Shown in pieces: positions 34,353 to 42,235 of a stretch of DNA of 64,000 nt. Within the stretch, counting starts at the first letter, position 1. Every line of letters begins with the position of its first letter. The translations under genes were made by a program, and so were the position numbers. Where the stretch lies: NCBI RefSeq assembly GCF_049801095.1, contig NZ_JBNAGH010000003.1, forward strand, positions 124,001 through 188,000, in the 5' to 3' direction. The stretch comes from Dinoroseobacter sp049801095 (GTDB lineage: Bacteria; Pseudomonadota; Alphaproteobacteria; Rhodobacterales; Rhodobacteraceae). Below the pieces are notes generated by a model. It saw only the letters and a list, made by a program, of their open reading frames with translations. It was not told the DNA's origin and searched no databases.

Positions 34353-34931
34353 ATGATAGTTGAGTTCACCGCGAAACACTGCCTCGAGGCGATAGCGAAG
34401 CCCCAAGTCGAAGCGTTCTCTAAGGAACCAGACAATGTAACCTTTTTCTTCGGCTCATTCCTGTGTCTAGACGCGTTTTTTGGCGTGCATTGGGCGGAAT
34501 CCGGACGGAACGTCGAGAGCGACTATAGTACCGACTTGGCATACAGAGAGAGCTTTGCAGAAAAGCATCCAATTTTTCGCATTTTCAGAGATACAGCTAC
34601 CTCAATGAAACACGGAAAACTAGTTAGGCCAAGTCGCAAGCAGCGAGTAGTGACAAGCGTGGAAAGCCTTTCGACAGCTACAAACATCTTGAGCGCAAAC
34701 GGCGTTCTAGGCGCTGAAAGCGTTATAGCTGATCGCGAGATTTACATCTACTATGATCACAACGCGTTAACGAGTTTTGGTAGTCTGGTGGATAGTTGCG
34801 ATTGGGTTTCGGCTTCTTTCTGCGCCAGAAAAGTTCTTTCAATTGCACAAAGCGCGTTGACGGGAGGCAATATTGCCCCTGCCCCGCTAAACACATGTCG
34901 AGGCTTATTTGGGCCTCAAGTCAAAACATGA
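34353..34931 (+). CDS. AT-rich hypothetical protein downstream of uvrB
   Basis: 192 residues with no recognised domain. The start uses AGGAG 6 bases upstream, located at the end of uvrB, so it may be read on the uvrB transcript. Content is aromatic and mixed (NVTFFFGSFLCLDAFFGVHW, SFAEKHPIFRIFRDTATSMKHG). The segment around FRDTATSMKHGKL looks like a conserved helix-forming core. Codon use is strikingly AT-rich beside uvrB, a sign of recent acquisition. No signal peptide or clear membrane helix. Function unknown. Confidence 0.68.
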   Translation: MIVEFTAKHCLEAIAKPQVEAFSKEPDNVTFFFGSFLCLDAFFGVHWAESGRNVESDYSTDLAYRESFAEKHPIFRIFRDTATSMKHGKLVRPSRKQRVVTSVESLSTATNILSANGVLGAESVIADREIYIYYDHNALTSFGSLVDSCDWVSASFCARKVLSIAQSALTGGNIAPAPLNTCRGLFGPQVKT

Positions 34932-35088
34932 CACAGCGATCGAGCTATCCATAGACGGCTTTTCTAACGAAATGCGACAACAACGCTCGCACTCGTCCTT
35001 ATGAGAAACGAGATTCTCACACTCTTTCTTCATTAGTCAAAGTCGATACCGCCTCACCTCTTAAGTCTCCAAATATCCCGGGGAGAGC

Positions 35089-35112
35089 GCGAGAGGGGCT
35101 GGCCCCTCTCGC
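35089..35112. repeat. Perfect 11-bp-arm palindrome downstream of the zinc-ribbon gene
   Basis: GCGAGAGGGGC (35089-35099) pairs with GCCCCTCTCGC (35102-35112) around TG. A second, overlapping hairpin GCCGGG/CCCGGC follows up to about 35136. On the minus strand it lies 37 bases after the zinc-ribbon stop and could terminate it. The same composite design (two adjacent GC hairpins in a spacer) recurs elsewhere in the window. Confidence 0.6.
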
Positions 35113-35148
35113 CGGGGCGACGGGCGTAGCCCGGCGCAAAACCACCTC

Positions 35149-35391
35149 TCAGAAATCAAACAGCTCCATCAGGAAGCTCTCTTTCTTCTTCCGCCGGGGC
35201 GCGCGGCCTCCCGGGTAATCGTCGTCGAAATCCCGCGTCGGTTTCGGGGCGGAGGCGGGAACCGAGCGCTCGATGATCTTGTCCAGCTCGCCGCGATCCA
35301 GCCAGACGCCGCGGCAGCTCGGGCAGTAGTCGATCTCGACCCCGCTGCGGTCGGTCATCACAAGCTCGGTTCCGTCGATCGGGCATTTCAT
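35149..35391 (-). CDS. Zinc-ribbon (zf-TFIIB type) small protein
   Basis: 80 residues. A four-cysteine zinc ribbon is formed by MKCPIDGTELV (C3) with the CPSCRGVWLDRGELDKI block (C23 and C26), which is diagnostic of the zf-TFIIB family. A lysine/arginine-rich linker (RAPRRKKKESF) and a short hydrophobic end MELFDF follow. Cytoplasmic; family role unknown, possibly nucleic-acid or protein binding. It is encoded 57 bases downstream of the ParA-like gene on the same strand, so it may be co-transcribed. Confidence 0.88.
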   Translation of the reverse strand: MKCPIDGTELVMTDRSGVEIDYCPSCRGVWLDRGELDKIIERSVPASAPKPTRDFDDDYPGGRAPRRKKKESFLMELFDF

Positions 35392-35448
35392 GGGCGTCTC
35401 TCCGTGTTGCTCCCCTTTCAGATGGGGATCAAACGGCAGGTCGCAAGT

Positions 35449-36084
35449 TCAGGTGAACATCCCCATGATCTCGGCGTAGAGCGCATCGACCTCCGCCACC
35501 GCCGCCCCCTTGCGCGCGGCCTCGGGCGCGCCGAGGCCCTGACCCAAGGTCTCGGCATAGACGATCCGGTTGGCGAGCTGCGCATCGGCGAGATCCGCGC
35601 TGGTCTCAGCCGCAGCCTCCGCCACCTCGGCCCCGAGCCGCGTCCCCGCCCGCGTCCGGTTCAGCACCAGAAGCGTCGGCTTGCCCACCCGGTCCGCCAG
35701 ATCCAGCACGCCCTCGGTCGCCCAGAGATCCACATGGGAGGTCGCCACGGGCACCACCACCAGATCCGCCGCCCGGAGCGCCGGTTTCAGGTCGCTATCC
35801 ACCTTGGGCGGCGTGTCGATGATCACCAGATCGCAGCTCTTGGCGAGCTTGCCGACCTCATACCCGACGCCCCAGGCGGAGGCGGTGGAGAACTCCATGT
35901 CGGGCTCCCCGTCCAGAAGCTCGAGCCGGGTCATGAACCAGCGCCCGAGCGAGCCCTGCGGATCGGTATCGATCACCGCCACGCTTTGCCCCGCGCGCAG
36001 ACCGGCCACCGCCAGGTTGACCGCCAGCGTGGTCTTACCCGATCCCCCCTTTTGTTGAGCAATCGTTAAGATTTTACCGGTCAT
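35449..36084 (-). CDS. ParA/MinD-family ATPase (orphan)
   Basis: 211 residues. The deviant Walker A KGGSGKT is at 12-18, the switch I DTDPQGSL at about 43-50 and Walker B VIIDTPPKVD near 90. It matches small chromosomal ParA-like proteins without an adjacent ParB. Such proteins position large complexes or chemoreceptor clusters. The start at 36084 has GGGGG upstream; the four-codon longer form is less likely. It is divergent from an outer-membrane protein gene. No centromere-like repeat was seen nearby. Partner unknown. Confidence 0.9.
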   Translation of the reverse strand: MTGKILTIAQQKGGSGKTTLAVNLAVAGLRAGQSVAVIDTDPQGSLGRWFMTRLELLDGEPDMEFSTASAWGVGYEVGKLAKSCDLVIIDTPPKVDSDLKPALRAADLVVVPVATSHVDLWATEGVLDLADRVGKPTLLVLNRTRAGTRLGAEVAEAAAETSADLADAQLANRIVYAETLGQGLGAPEAARKGAAVAEVDALYAEIMGMFT

Positions 36085-36199
36085 TCTGCCCCCCATGCGC
36101 TCTTGCGGTCACAACTTGCAGTGATTCTGGAGGGGCTGCACGCGAAATATGGGGGTGGGCTGGACAGATACCTCCAATTGTCGGGATTTTAGGCAAGAG

Positions 36200-36880
36200 A
36201 TGATCCGACCGCTCCTGCGCCTTCTCTCACGAACCGGTCCCGCCGTGCTCTGCACGTCTGCGGCCCTGGCTGGCCCGTGGCCGCAGGAAGACGGACGCCT
36301 CTTTGTCTCCGCCGCCCAAGAAACTGCGGGAGAAGAGGAGGACTGGGTCGCCACGCTCTATGCGGAATACGGTCTGACCGAGAACCTGACCCTGGGCTTT
36401 GACGGCAGTGCCACGGCCTTTGTCGCCGAAGGCTATGTCTTTGCCCGGTATCCGGTGTTCCAAAACGACGGCCCCAACCGGTTTGCCATTCTGGGCGGGG
36501 TTGGAGCGTCGGGCAATCTGGTGCGCCCGCCCCGCCCCCTCTGGGTGATCGGCGCCAGTTGGGGGCGCGGGCTGGAATATCCCTTCGGCAATGGCTGGGC
36601 GAATGTGGACGCGAGCGCGCGGTTTCGCCACGAAGAAAGCTTCGGCAGCCGGCGGTTGATCAAGGTGGATGCCACCATCGGCTGGCAGCGCGAGAACAAG
36701 CATCTCGCCTATCTGCAACTGCAGACGTCCCAGGAATACGATCAGGACCCGATCGCCAAGCTGGTGCCGACCTATGTCTGGCACTTCTCGGACCTGTTTC
36801 AGGTGGAAACGGCCGTCACCATCCCGATCCTCGGCGACGAGGACACCAAGTTCAAGCTGGGCTTCTGGTCGCGTTTCTGA
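36200..36880 (+). CDS. Outer-membrane beta-barrel protein, hypothetical
   Basis: 226 residues from the ATG at 36200 with an N-terminal signal (MIRPLLRLLSRTGPAVLCTSAALAGP). The mature part alternates polar and aromatic residues in strands (LYAEYGLTENLTLGFDGSAT, NRFAILGGVGASGNL, HLAYLQLQTSQEY) and ends with Phe (FKLGFWSRF), as outer-membrane barrels do. Function unknown. It may be a small porin or copper/solvent stress barrel; no family certain. Confidence 0.78.
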   Translation: MIRPLLRLLSRTGPAVLCTSAALAGPWPQEDGRLFVSAAQETAGEEEDWVATLYAEYGLTENLTLGFDGSATAFVAEGYVFARYPVFQNDGPNRFAILGGVGASGNLVRPPRPLWVIGASWGRGLEYPFGNGWANVDASARFRHEESFGSRRLIKVDATIGWQRENKHLAYLQLQTSQEYDQDPIAKLVPTYVWHFSDLFQVETAVTIPILGDEDTKFKLGFWSRF

Positions 36881-36883
36881 GCG

Positions 36884-37204
36884 TCAGTCGAACACCGCCG
36901 CCACATCATAGAGCACCGGCTCGAAACTCCGGCAAAGCGCACTGATCTGGCGATTGCGCGCCCGCATCTCTTCTGTGCGCAGCATAGCCTGAAAATCCTC
37001 GCGCCGGACCCATTGGCTGTAATTGGCGATGCGCGTCTGGGCGTCATTCACATGCAGGCCTGCCGAGATGAAGCCCGGCTGTTTCGAGATGAAGCTGCCA
37101 TAGGCGTCGGTCAGCGCTTCAAGCAGGTCCTGACAGGTGCCGGGCGTGACCTCGAAGGTGGTCACGACGGTTTGCAGGTCGGTGGTTTTGGAAATCTGTG
37201 GCAT
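36884..37204 (-). CDS. Antibiotic biosynthesis monooxygenase (ABM) domain protein
   Basis: 106 residues of the dimeric alpha-beta barrel fold: VVTTFEVTPGTCQDLLEALTDAYG, QPGFISAGLHVNDAQTRIANYSQWVRREDF, then a helical tail. These small enzymes act as cofactor-free oxygenases or heme-degrading proteins. Substrate unknown. It is convergent with the outer-membrane protein gene and separated from UspA by 52 bases. Confidence 0.88.
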   Translation of the reverse strand: MPQISKTTDLQTVVTTFEVTPGTCQDLLEALTDAYGSFISKQPGFISAGLHVNDAQTRIANYSQWVRREDFQAMLRTEEMRARNRQISALCRSFEPVLYDVAAVFD

Positions 37205-37256
37205 GGCGGGGTCTCCTCCCCCGCCATCCTAGCACAGAATCTCGCCGGGCCAGCCC

Positions 37257-37664
37257 CTAGCGGATCACATGCACCGAGCAGGGCGCATGGCGCACCACGC
37301 GGCCCGCGGTAGACCCCAGGAAAAAGTCCTGGATCCCCGGCTTGTGCGAGGTCAGCACGATGCAATCAATGCCCTGCGCAATCGCATAGTCGACGAGCGT
37401 GGCTCCGGAATGGCCGGTGACGACCTTGACCTTGATGTCATCGGGCATGCCCAGCTCTGCCGCCAGCGCGGTCTCGTATTCCTTGACCTGCGCCTTGCCA
37501 TGATCATCGGGCAGATACTGCGTGGCATAGCTCGGCAAAGCCTCCAGCACGTAGAGCGCGGTGATTTCCGCCCCTTCGGCACAGAGCGCGCGCGCCAAGG
37601 CCAAGGCATCGCGCCCGGTTTCCGCATGATCCACATCGACCGCGACTAAAACGTTCTTGTACAT
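37257..37664 (-). CDS. Universal stress protein (UspA family)
   Basis: 135 residues of the UspA fold: MYKNVLVAVDVDHAE at the start, VKVVTGHSGATLVDYA, then DCIVLTSHKPGIQDFFLGSTAGRVVRHAPCSVHVI. The G-x2-G-x9-G-(S/T) ATP-binding pattern is partly met in the C-terminal block. The start at 37664 has AAGGAG upstream; the upstream 16 codons are not part of the gene. Cytoplasmic stress protein. Confidence 0.94.
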   Translation of the reverse strand: MYKNVLVAVDVDHAETGRDALALARALCAEGAEITALYVLEALPSYATQYLPDDHGKAQVKEYETALAAELGMPDDIKVKVVTGHSGATLVDYAIAQGIDCIVLTSHKPGIQDFFLGSTAGRVVRHAPCSVHVIR

Positions 37665-37759
37665 GGGATCGCTCCTTGTCTCATCCTCTGGCTTTCGAGA
37701 CTGTTTTACCAAAGCTGACTCGCTCGCACCTTGATTGAAATCATCATCCGGAGATGCCG

Positions 37760-38266
37760 ATGGCCGACAAGATCAACCCGATCCGCCCCACCGATGACGA
37801 CGCGCGGCGCCTCGCGCGGGGACTGATCGCCGAGGCGCGCTTCGGGGCGCTCGGCACCGTGGATCCCGAAACCGGGGGTCCCATGGTGACCCGGGTTGCC
37901 GTGGGGACGGCGCCGGATGGGCGTCCCCTGACCCTGATCTCCGAGCTCTCGCTGCACACCAAGGCGCTGAGCGCGGATCCCCGGTGCTCGCTTCTGCTGG
38001 GGGAGCCGGGACCAAAGGGAGACCCGCTCACCCATCCCCGCATCACGCTGCAGATGCGCGCTGGCTTTGTGAAAAACGGGACGCCCGCATATGCCGCTCT
38101 GCGTGAGCACTACTTGACCACCCACCCCAAGGCGCAGCTCTATATCGATTTCACGGATTTCCATTTCGCGCTCTTCGAGGTGCAGAGTGCCGCGCTTAAT
38201 GGCGGGTTCGGCAAGGCCTTTGCCCTGACACCCACGGATCTGGGCCTCAACCTAGATCCGGACTGA
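37760..38266 (+). CDS. HugZ/PNPOx-like FMN-binding split-barrel protein
   Basis: 168 residues of the pyridoxamine-5'-phosphate-oxidase-like fold related to heme-utilisation protein HugZ: ARFGALGTVDPETGGPMVTRVAV, LTLISELSLHTKALSADPRCSLLLGEPGPKGDP, then IDFTDFHFALFEVQSAALNGGFGKAF. The start is probably the ATG at 37760, with CGGAG 6 bases upstream, not the one at 37754. The C-terminal NGGFGKAF is a HugZ-type feature. May degrade heme or use flavin in a related redox role. Divergent from uspA. Confidence 0.85.
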   Translation: MADKINPIRPTDDDARRLARGLIAEARFGALGTVDPETGGPMVTRVAVGTAPDGRPLTLISELSLHTKALSADPRCSLLLGEPGPKGDPLTHPRITLQMRAGFVKNGTPAYAALREHYLTTHPKAQLYIDFTDFHFALFEVQSAALNGGFGKAFALTPTDLGLNLDPD

Positions 38267-38269
38267 CCG

Positions 38270-38746
38270 CTACCAGCCTTGGGTGCCGGGGCCGCCCTTG
38301 ACCGTCCCGCGCAGGTTCGGCGTCACCCAGCCGCCATAAAACGCGCCGGGTTGTTCGGTGACCAGCAGATCACCGACGAAACAGGCCTCCATCCGCTCCG
38401 GGTAGAAGGCGACATAGTCCTTGATCGCCGCGAACAGCGCAGTGGGCGCGGCATAGGCCCAGGCCGCCTTGTGGCTGACCATACCGTTGACGCCCACATC
38501 GAAGTACTGCGCTGTCCCCTTCCACTCGCAAAAGGAACGCCCGGGCGCAGGCTGCAGTACTCCGGGTCGGATGTCTTCTGGCGGAAAGTAATAGGTCGGC
38601 GCGTGGTGGGTCTCCAGCACCCGCTGCCCCGCCAGCGTCTCGGCGACCACCGTGCCCGACAGGATCACACGCAGCCGAACGCCCACCGGCTCAAGAGCAG
38701 GCGGGCGCGGGTAGTCCTGAACGTTCTCAACCGGAAGGACAGTCAT
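38270..38746 (-). CDS. DUF427 domain protein
   Basis: 158 residues matching DUF427: RLRVILSGTVVAETLAGQRVLETHHAPTYYFPPEDI, SFCEWKGTAQYFDV, then AAWAYAAPTALFAAIKDYVAFYPERMEACFVGDLLV. The YYFPPED and CEWKG blocks are highly specific to the family. Function not established; soluble. It is convergent with the HugZ-like gene, 3 bases apart, and carries no operon partner. Confidence 0.92.
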   Translation of the reverse strand: MTVLPVENVQDYPRPPALEPVGVRLRVILSGTVVAETLAGQRVLETHHAPTYYFPPEDIRPGVLQPAPGRSFCEWKGTAQYFDVGVNGMVSHKAAWAYAAPTALFAAIKDYVAFYPERMEACFVGDLLVTEQPGAFYGGWVTPNLRGTVKGGPGTQGW

Positions 38747-38826
38747 GGAAACAATCGCGATGGGAGGGTGCCGACACCAGTCAAGGTACCAGACACCCCC
38801 CTTCGAAACCAGTCTCGAGGCGCGGA

Positions 38827-41118
38827 TTAGACCGGACGGTCAGCGCGCACGGTCACATGGACGGTGCCCTTGCACTCTTCGGGCCAGTTGAGCCGCACCT
38901 GATCCTTGTCCGGGCCATGGTTGAAGTTCATGGTCGGCATCGCATAGACGAGCTGCCCCGACGCGGTGGAGATATTGCCCTCGGCAATCACCCCGGTGAC
39001 AAAGCGCGCGCGCCCCTCGAAGGGGAGGTACCCGTCGGTAGAGAGCACCCATTGCCGCGCTTCGGTGTTTTGCTCCAGCGGCAGGGTCACCGGGTTCACC
39101 GTGATGCGGTCAATCGCGTTATAGGCATTGGCATCGAAGGTCACGTTGCGCGTCCGGCTCACATCCAGCGGCGCGATGGAACTGTCGACCCCGTCCACCC
39201 GTTCGATCGTCCCGTTGATCGACTTGAACACATTGTCCGAGACACTGAGACCCTGGATGAAATGCCCGGCCCCATAGGGCTTGATCTGGATGAACCGGAA
39301 CCACGCGCCCGCATCATTCACGGTGAAGATGTTGCCGGTGATGGTCAGCCCACCAAAGGACAGCTCGACGCCGAAATCCGGCTCCGCATCATGCTCGTTG
39401 GTCCATTCCAGCGTGCTGTTGTCCAGATAGTTGCCCGTGAAGGTGGTCTTCACGTTGAGATTGGTCAGAACCACACCCGCCGTGCGCGGACCGTCCGAAG
39501 TGCCATCCCCCTGGAACCAATGGTTCCCGGTAAAGATATGACCCGCGCCATGAACGACCATGAAATGCTTGAACCGCACCGCGCGATTGTCGCGGATCTT
39601 GGCGTCATTGGCGTTGATATTGATCCCGATCGATGCGCGCTCGGACACGTCCAGATCGATCTCCGGCGACAGGAACTGACAACGATCCACATGCAGGTTC
39701 TGACAGCCCACCCCGTGAGAGGTGATGCCGCGATCCTTGGGCTTGGTGAAATCGCATTCCTCGACCGCGAATACATCCCCATCGGGGGCCAGCAGAATGC
39801 CCGAGGCCTGCTCGTTCAGGCGCAGGTCGATATTCTGCAAGGTGAACTTCGCCAGCCGCGAGAAGCCGCTGAAATCCAGCGCATACTGGAACTTGCGGAA
39901 GGTGAAGGTCTGGGTGCCCTCAGCATCATAGAGAGGCTGGCTCAGGGTCACGCGCCCGGCCCCCACATTGACCTCGCGCACATAGACCTCGCGGCCCACG
40001 CCATTGCCTTCAACAAGGCTGCCGGGGGCGATCTGCGCCACATTCACAACCCCGCTCAGCTCGAACGGGTTCGACGCGGCATAGGTCGCGCGAGACGTCG
40101 CCACAACCGTATCCCAGGCGGAACTGGCCGAGCAGTTGAACTGCCCGTTCCGGATCACGCGACGAATGGTGAAGGTGTCCTGATTACCCACAGCCGCATG
40201 AATATCGATCGGCTCGGTAAGCTCGATGGAGCGCCCGCAGAGGTCCAGCGCGTCATGATCCGAGAAGTTCAGATAGCACTGCACGGCCTTCTTGAAGGCC
40301 AGAACCTCGTCCCCAAACGCATCGTAATAGGCGTTCAGATCAAAGTTCCGCGTAAGCGAGAGACGCTTGTCATCGGGCATGGTGACCGTGCCCTCGAAGC
40401 GTGTCTCGGCGGTCATGGTCACATGGCTCTCAAGCCGGTAGATCCCCTCGGGCACCAGCACACGCCGACCATTGGCCGCCGCATCTGCCGCGCGGAAGGC
40501 ATCCGCGTCATCTGTGACCCCGTCGCCGCGCGCGCCATAATCCTTCACATCGACCCAATCCATCATCTTGCGGAGATAGACCGTGGTCACATCCTCGATC
40601 CGGATGTCGTCAATGCGGATCAGACCACCATTCGGGCCGGTGAAATCCACTCCGAAATGGCCGTAGATCGGCGTCGTGCCCCAGACCAGATCCACGCCCC
40701 CACGGCTGCCGCTGCCCACGATGGCGCTGATCTCGAAGACCTGACCATAGGCATCGATCGGCACCAGCGGCCCCTCCTCGACGATCCCGCCAACGCTGGA
40801 GCCACCGGCCCCCCCGGCCCAGGAACCGATCCGCGCGTTCGGCAGCGCGCCCGACAGAACCTTCACCCGCGCGGTGACACGCAGATAGCAACCGGGCAGG
40901 ATTGGCGTCTCCCCCTTGTAGCGCACCCGCGTCAGATCGTTGAGCTTCTGGATCTCGAGGCAACCGCCAAAATCCGCATCCGCGGGAACAAGCGCCGCGT
41001 TGGAAGCCCCCTCCCAAGTTGCCGTCGCCGGTGTGCCATTGCCCTGGGACCAGACCTCGAGCCCATCCGCGAATTGCGGCGGCATCAGGTCCAATCCATC
41101 CGTGATCGCCTTGTTCAT
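38827..41118 (-). CDS. Pectate-lyase-superfamily / tailspike-like beta-helix protein
   Basis: 763 residues from the ATG at 41118 (AAAGGGG upstream). Residues 1-180 form a beta-sandwich-like module. At about 185-210 is VKDYGARGDGVTDDADAFRAA, the Pectate_lyase_3 (GH28/GH55-like) signature that starts a right-handed beta-helix. The rest is beta-helix rungs with repeated short G/N-rich strands (TGNHWFQGDGTS, TFTGNYLDN, TGNIFTVND). No signal peptide is visible. The layout fits phage tailspikes and surface depolymerases. Rhodobacterales carry similar solitary proteins, and gene-transfer-agent head spikes should be compared. No tail or GTA genes adjoin it. Acceptor polysaccharide unknown. Confidence 0.8.
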   Translation of the reverse strand: MNKAITDGLDLMPPQFADGLEVWSQGNGTPATATWEGASNAALVPADADFGGCLEIQKLNDLTRVRYKGETPILPGCYLRVTARVKVLSGALPNARIGSWAGGAGGSSVGGIVEEGPLVPIDAYGQVFEISAIVGSGSRGGVDLVWGTTPIYGHFGVDFTGPNGGLIRIDDIRIEDVTTVYLRKMMDWVDVKDYGARGDGVTDDADAFRAADAAANGRRVLVPEGIYRLESHVTMTAETRFEGTVTMPDDKRLSLTRNFDLNAYYDAFGDEVLAFKKAVQCYLNFSDHDALDLCGRSIELTEPIDIHAAVGNQDTFTIRRVIRNGQFNCSASSAWDTVVATSRATYAASNPFELSGVVNVAQIAPGSLVEGNGVGREVYVREVNVGAGRVTLSQPLYDAEGTQTFTFRKFQYALDFSGFSRLAKFTLQNIDLRLNEQASGILLAPDGDVFAVEECDFTKPKDRGITSHGVGCQNLHVDRCQFLSPEIDLDVSERASIGININANDAKIRDNRAVRFKHFMVVHGAGHIFTGNHWFQGDGTSDGPRTAGVVLTNLNVKTTFTGNYLDNSTLEWTNEHDAEPDFGVELSFGGLTITGNIFTVNDAGAWFRFIQIKPYGAGHFIQGLSVSDNVFKSINGTIERVDGVDSSIAPLDVSRTRNVTFDANAYNAIDRITVNPVTLPLEQNTEARQWVLSTDGYLPFEGRARFVTGVIAEGNISTASGQLVYAMPTMNFNHGPDKDQVRLNWPEECKGTVHVTVRADRPV

Positions 41119-41276
41119 CCGAACCCCTTTCACATGGCAGACAGGCGCAACCGCCCAGCGCGCCCACGCGCCGGGATCATCAGGGCTGTGCTCTGTCGGA
41201 AAATTGCGCCGGATGAGACCGGCATTGCGCGCAGATTACGGGGGCGGTGTTAACGAGTTCGAAACCCTGCGCGCGC

Positions 41277-42107
41277 TTACGCCCGGCGCAACACCAGAGA
41301 GCCGAAGCCAGCCGAGATCAACAATCCGAGACCCAGCAAGGCCACGCCATCGGGCAGATCTCCGAAGAAAATCCACCCAAGCGCCGTGGCCGCGATGAGC
41401 TGGAAATAGACAAAGGGGGCGAGCTGTCCGGCCTCTGCGCGCTGGAAGGCGACGACCAGCAGCAGATTGCCCAGCATTGATCCCCCGGCGCTCCAGATCA
41501 CCAAACCCGCCACGGGCGCGGTGAACTCCGGGATCGTTGCAAGCCCCAGCGGGGCCAGCAGAAGCGCTGCGATCACCAGTTGCGACAGAAGCAGCGCGGG
41601 CGACGAGGCCACCCCCGCCACCCAGCGGCTCGCCACCAGAAAGAGCCCGTAGAACACGCCTGCCGCCACGGCGAAGGCAAGCCCGGGCGTCATGCCAAAA
41701 CCAGGCTTGACCACCAAAAGCACTCCGAGAAACCCGAACAAAAGCAAGACAGTACGCGCCGCACTCAACCGCTCGCCGAGCAGGAAACCGGACAGGAAAT
41801 AGGACAGGATCGGCCCCACAAAGAACGCGCCAAACACATTGGCCAAGGGCTCCGTCCGCAGGGCCGACAGGATACACGCCACCCCGCCCGCGATCAGCGC
41901 GCCGCGCAGCCAGATCTTCGGATTGCGGTAGAGCCGCAGGTCCAGCGAGCGGGCCAGAAACGGCAAGACCATGAGCGCGCCAAGCGCGAACCGGCTCCAT
42001 CCGACAAAGAAGGGCGACACCCCGGAGGCCACCAGAATCTTCCCCGCCGTATCCCCGAACGGGATCAGGCTCATGGCCAGAAGCATGATGGCGACAGTGC
42101 GTGCCAT
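41277..42107 (-). CDS. DMT-superfamily transporter (EamA domains)
   Basis: 276 residues with ten predicted membrane helices and two EamA repeats: SLIPFGDTAGKILVASGVSPFFVGWSRF and a second repeat ending with LGLLISAGFGSLVLRR. The start at 42107 is preceded by CGGAG; the longer 20-codon prefix is basic and unsupported. An inner-membrane exporter of small metabolites; substrate unknown. Divergent from the D-Ala-D-Ala carboxypeptidase gene. Confidence 0.9.
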   Translation of the reverse strand: MARTVAIMLLAMSLIPFGDTAGKILVASGVSPFFVGWSRFALGALMVLPFLARSLDLRLYRNPKIWLRGALIAGGVACILSALRTEPLANVFGAFFVGPILSYFLSGFLLGERLSAARTVLLLFGFLGVLLVVKPGFGMTPGLAFAVAAGVFYGLFLVASRWVAGVASSPALLLSQLVIAALLLAPLGLATIPEFTAPVAGLVIWSAGGSMLGNLLLVVAFQRAEAGQLAPFVYFQLIAATALGWIFFGDLPDGVALLGLGLLISAGFGSLVLRRA

Positions 42108-42235
42108 GGGGGTCTCCGATCTCTCTGCGCGGGGGGGCGTCCGGCGTGAACCTGCCTTAGGACACAAAGAGTTAACGCCGACAAGCGGACGTCATGTCGC
42201 TTGCCCGAACGGTCCGGTTGCGCTTTAGTTGCGCC

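Noticed and set aside
38857..41253. A 798-codon plus-strand open frame opposite the beta-helix protein.
   Set aside because: His/Arg-rich shadow without a ribosome site; the opposite strand has a clear Pectate_lyase_3 signature.
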